Of a stretch of DNA of 64,000 bases, positions 61,035-64,000 are shown in pieces. This stretch comes from Hyphomonadaceae bacterium BRH_c29 (GTDB lineage Bacteria; Pseudomonadota; Alphaproteobacteria; Caulobacterales; Hyphomonadaceae). Location of the stretch: the NCBI GenBank assembly GCA_000961695.1, contig LADW01000032.1, forward strand, positions 141,240 through 205,239, in the 5' to 3' direction. Made by a program: the position numbers and the translations under genes. Each line of letters begins with the position of its first letter. Positions within the stretch are counted from its first letter, which is position 1. The notes below the pieces were generated by a model. The model did not search any database and was not told where the DNA came from. It was given only the letters and a program-made list of their open reading frames with translations.

Positions 61035-64000
61035 CGTGCAAAGCCCCGTCCGCCCGCCGGATTCCGAGCATTTTCAGAAGGCGGTCCGTGTCCAGATCCG
61101 GTCGGCCAATCCGGTTCATTCGGCCTTCGTCATGGCCAATGCAGGCTCCGGCAAGACCAAGGTTCTGATCGACCGTGTGGCGCGTCTCCTGCTGCGCCGG
61201 GAAGACGGACGGCCAGGTGCGAAACCGGATTCTATCCTCTGCATCACCTACACGAAGGCAGCGGCCAGCGAGATGCTGTCGCGCCTGTTCAAGACGCTCG
61301 GCCAGTGGTCGGTGATGGAAGATGATCCGTTGAGACAGCAGCTTGCCCGGCTGCAGGATCGCAAGCCTGATGCCTACAAACCTGAAGACCTTCAGGTCGC
61401 ACGTGCCCTGTTCGCGAGTGCGCTTGAAACGCCGGGCGGCCTGCGGATTGAGACGATCCACGCTTTCTGCGCCCGCGTGTTGCGGCGTTTCCCGCTGGAA
61501 GCAGATGTCTTTCCCGGCTTCACAGAGATCGAGGAAGACGAGGCCTTCGCGCTTTGGGACGAAGCGCGCAGCGAAGCTGTCCTGTCTGCGGTGGAGAGGG
61601 ATCCGGAGCGCCTTGATTTGTTGGCACTGGAAGGCGGCCACGAAGGCGCCATGCTGGCGCTCGACACACTCCGCAGCATCGGTACGACCGTGCTGCGCTT
61701 CGCCGAACACTTCGACGGCGACCTGGCCGCCATGGACGAAGACCTGCGCGAGCGGTTGCAGGCGCCCGAGGCATCGGTCGGCGAGCTGTTGCAAGTGGCC
61801 ATGGTGGACGCGCTGCCTGTCGCAGACATCCGCACGGTCGCCGAACTCCTTCTGACTGGCGGCAAGACGGACGCTGCCACCGGTGAGAAGCTGATGGCCG
61901 TGATTGCAACGGAAGATGCTGGCGAGCGCTGGGCGCTTTACCGGTCCGTCTTCCGCACTAGCACTGGCGATCTGCGCGCTTCCAATCCGTACACGAAAGG
62001 CATGGGCGAGGCCTTGCCGCTCGTGTCGGCCTTGTTCCAGATGAAAGACGGTTTCGGCGAAGAAGCCTACCGGATGATCGAGCTGGAAGACCGGCTCAAC
62101 CGCGCGGCTGCCTTCGCGCGCACATCGGCCATGCTCCGAGTCGGTCTACCGGCGCTGGAACGCTACCAGCAACTGAAGCGCGCCCGGGCTGCCCTCGACT
62201 TCGACGACCTGATTGAGCACACCCGCCTCCTGCTGACCGAGACCGGCATGTCCGATTGGGTGCTCTACAAGCTCGATGGCGGCCTCTCGCACCTCCTGCT
62301 GGACGAGGCGCAGGACACCAGTCCCACGCAGTGGGAACTGGTCGATGCCCTGACCGGTGAGTTCGACGCCGGGCAGGGCATCGAGCGGGCTCAGGATCCG
62401 CGCACCCTGTTCGTGGTGGGCGACGAGAAACAGTCCATCTATTCCTTCCAGGGCGCCGACCCGTCGCAATTGCTGAAACAGTATCACCAGTTCCAGTCGC
62501 GCAATGCGGACCTGCTCAAAGAGTCGATGGAAATGTCTTTCCGGTCCGGACCGGAAATCCTCGAATATGTCGACACGGTCTGGAACCAGGCCCCGCCCAT
62601 TGCCAACGCGCCGGCAGACGCACCCTCTGAGGCTGGCAATCTCGTGCAGCATGTCTCGTGGCGCTCAGACCAGCACGGCTCTGTCGAACTCTGGCCGATT
62701 GCGCCGAAGAAGGAAGAAGAGGACGAGGACGCCTGGGCGCGCCCCGTCAACGCGATGCGCTCGTCCTCGCCCAAGGCACAGCTTGCCGCCTCGATTGCCA
62801 AATCCGTGCGGAGCATGATCGATGCGGGCGAAAGTATCTGGGTGGACGAAGGCGACGGCTGGGTCCGGCGCGCTGTGCGGCCCGAAGATATTCTCATCCT
62901 GGTGCGCGGACGGACCGGCGGCTTGTTCGACGCGATCATCGGAGAGCTGAAAGCCAAAGGCCTGCCGGTGGCGGGCGCGGACCGGCTGAAGCTGGGCGAC
63001 CATATCGGCGTGCAGGATTGCCTGAACCTGATGCGCTTCGCGGCGCTGCCGGAGCGTGACCTGACTCTCGCCGAAATCCTGCGCGGGCCTTTTGTGGGTC
63101 TCGTCGATGATGACCGTTACCTGTTCGAACTGGCCAGCGGGCGCAAGCGCGGCGAAACCCTTTGGCAGCGCGTACAGGCAAGTGCAGATCCAAATGTGCA
63201 GGTCGCTGCCGCCTTCCTGCAGGGCCTGATCGACCGCAAGGGCGAGCCGCCGTTCGACTTCCTCTCCGCCGTTCTCGATGTTCCGATGCCGGATGAACAG
63301 ACCGGTTGGGAAAAGCTCAATGCCCGCCTCGGCCATCCGGCGCGCGATCCTGTTGAAGCCCTCGTGGCCGAAGCCATCGCTTTCGACTCCACCGAGCCCG
63401 CTTCTCTACAGTGCTTCATCGCCCGCATGGAAGCCGGAGACGTCGAGATCAAACGCGACCTCGCCGCGCCCGAGAGCGAAATACGCGTCATGACCGTGCA
63501 CGGCGCCAAGGGCCTGCAGGCGCCCATCGTCATCCTGCCGGACACAACCAGTGCGCCGAAGCCCTCTGGCGGACGTATCCACGAAATCAACGGCGCGCCC
63601 GTCTGGTCACCGCGCCGCGATGGAGAACTGGAAGAGGTCAAAGCCGCAAAGGCGCTGGCCGATGCGCGGGCGGAAGAGGAACACCGCCGCCTCCTCTACG
63701 TGGCGCTGACCCGCGCGCAGGACCGGCTGATCATTGCCGGGCACTGGTATGGTGGCCTGAAAGGCGGCGGCTATCACGACCGGTCCTGGTATTCGCTCTG
63801 CCTGAACGCGATGGACAGGCTCGCCCCCGCCGAAGGTGAGGCCAGCGAACAGATACGCCGCTACGGCGAGTTGCCGGTCACTGTGCCGAAGCAGACGAGC
63901 ACAAGCAGCCCCGCAGCGGGTTTCCCGTCTTGGGCCCTCGAGGCGGTCGAGGAGGCGCCCGCCGCCCGGCGCCGGTTCAGCGCACCGACCAGCCTGCTGG
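61027..64000 (+). CDS. addA: Double-strand break repair helicase AddA, 3'-truncated
   Basis: The frame runs from ATG at 61027 to the window edge with no stop (991 codons), so it is missing its C-terminal nuclease part. Walker A NAGSGKTKVL, motif II LLLDEAQDTSPTQW, motif III VVGDEKQSIYSFQGAD, motif V VMTVHGAKGLQAPIVILPD, motif VI RRLLYVALTRAQDRLII. UvrD-type helicase of the AddAB complex. The start overlaps addB. Confidence 0.95.
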   Translation, partial: MSDVQSPVRPPDSEHFQKAVRVQIRSANPVHSAFVMANAGSGKTKVLIDRVARLLLRREDGRPGAKPDSILCITYTKAAASEMLSRLFKTLGQWSVMEDDPLRQQLARLQDRKPDAYKPEDLQVARALFASALETPGGLRIETIHAFCARVLRRFPLEADVFPGFTEIEEDEAFALWDEARSEAVLSAVERDPERLDLLALEGGHEGAMLALDTLRSIGTTVLRFAEHFDGDLAAMDEDLRERLQAPEASVGELLQVAMVDALPVADIRTVAELLLTGGKTDAATGEKLMAVIATEDAGERWALYRSVFRTSTGDLRASNPYTKGMGEALPLVSALFQMKDGFGEEAYRMIELEDRLNRAAAFARTSAMLRVGLPALERYQQLKRARAALDFDDLIEHTRLLLTETGMSDWVLYKLDGGLSHLLLDEAQDTSPTQWELVDALTGEFDAGQGIERAQDPRTLFVVGDEKQSIYSFQGADPSQLLKQYHQFQSRNADLLKESMEMSFRSGPEILEYVDTVWNQAPPIANAPADAPSEAGNLVQHVSWRSDQHGSVELWPIAPKKEEEDEDAWARPVNAMRSSSPKAQLAASIAKSVRSMIDAGESIWVDEGDGWVRRAVRPEDILILVRGRTGGLFDAIIGELKAKGLPVAGADRLKLGDHIGVQDCLNLMRFAALPERDLTLAEILRGPFVGLVDDDRYLFELASGRKRGETLWQRVQASADPNVQVAAAFLQGLIDRKGEPPFDFLSAVLDVPMPDEQTGWEKLNARLGHPARDPVEALVAEAIAFDSTEPASLQCFIARMEAGDVEIKRDLAAPESEIRVMTVHGAKGLQAPIVILPDTTSAPKPSGGRIHEINGAPVWSPRRDGELEEVKAAKALADARAEEEHRRLLYVALTRAQDRLIIAGHWYGGLKGGGYHDRSWYSLCLNAMDRLAPAEGEASEQIRRYGELPVTVPKQTSTSSPAAGFPSWALEAVEEAPAARRRFSAPTSLL

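Noticed and set aside
1..64000. tRNA or rRNA genes, CRISPR arrays and insertion sequences
   Set aside because: Read on both strands by eye; no T-arm-like conserved stretch, regular repeat-spacer pattern or transposase was found. A tRNAscan or CRISPR search would settle it.

Overview
The window is a GC-rich alphaproteobacterial chromosome segment, most likely from Hyphomonadaceae or a close Caulobacterales/Maricaulales relative. The grounds are the tsaE-amgK-murU-addB-addA order, an alphaproteobacterial-type AddB, two large TonB-dependent receptors, and an ElpS-like lipoprotein next to a type II secretion operon as known from Caulobacter. No rRNA, tRNA, CRISPR array, insertion sequence or phage gene was seen. 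Genes are tightly packed, and many operons are joined by ATGA, TAATG or GTGA overlaps.

Layout. 1-4.7 kb: the 3' part of an EpmB/KamA-like radical SAM gene, converging on a TetR-HlyD-ABC ATPase-ABC permease export operon. 4.8-8.4 kb: a secreted GH67 alpha-glucuronidase and a GntP-type permease, a (methyl)glucuronate harvesting pair. 8.6-9.8 kb: a small XRE-type regulator and a PD40 beta-propeller lipoprotein. 10.1-28.4 kb: an internally duplicated ElpS-like lipoprotein, a TonB-dependent receptor, gspC to gspN, an unknown lipoprotein, a CAP-domain secreted protein behind a striking palindrome, and a short prepilin peptidase. This is a complete type II secretion locus with likely surface partners. 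28.4-34.0 kb: an MFS transporter and an alpha/beta hydrolase, a TetR regulator and a second TonB receptor, linked by a shared TTCAAC-N4-GTTGAA operator. 34.3-38.6 kb: an unknown lipoprotein facing two tandem secreted trypsin-like proteases. 38.7-45.4 kb: a 2-oxoacid:ferredoxin oxidoreductase with a GltD-like iron-sulfur flavoprotein, preceded by a crotonase and an acyl-CoA dehydrogenase. 45.8-50.8 kb: an NTF2-like protein, then a sodium/solute symporter and a GH3 glycosidase without signal peptide. 50.9-55.6 kb: YchF, a membrane-bound TIR-like protein, a thioesterase, and a [2Fe-2S] ferredoxin with its reductase behind a perfect palindrome. 55.7-64 kb: tsaE, amgK, murU, addB and the 5' part of addA, which runs off the window.

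How it works together. The secretion locus can export folded periplasmic proteins. The ElpS-like lipoprotein, the CAP protein and the two trypsins are plausible surface or secreted partners, but none is proven to be a substrate. The sugar loci (GH67/GntP and symporter/GH3) and two TonB receptors point to use of plant or algal polysaccharide and other large substrates. The strongest new leads are the lipoprotein overlapping gspN, the palindromic and possibly leaderless promoter of the CAP gene, and the inferred TetR regulon spanning the hydrolase, MFS and receptor genes.
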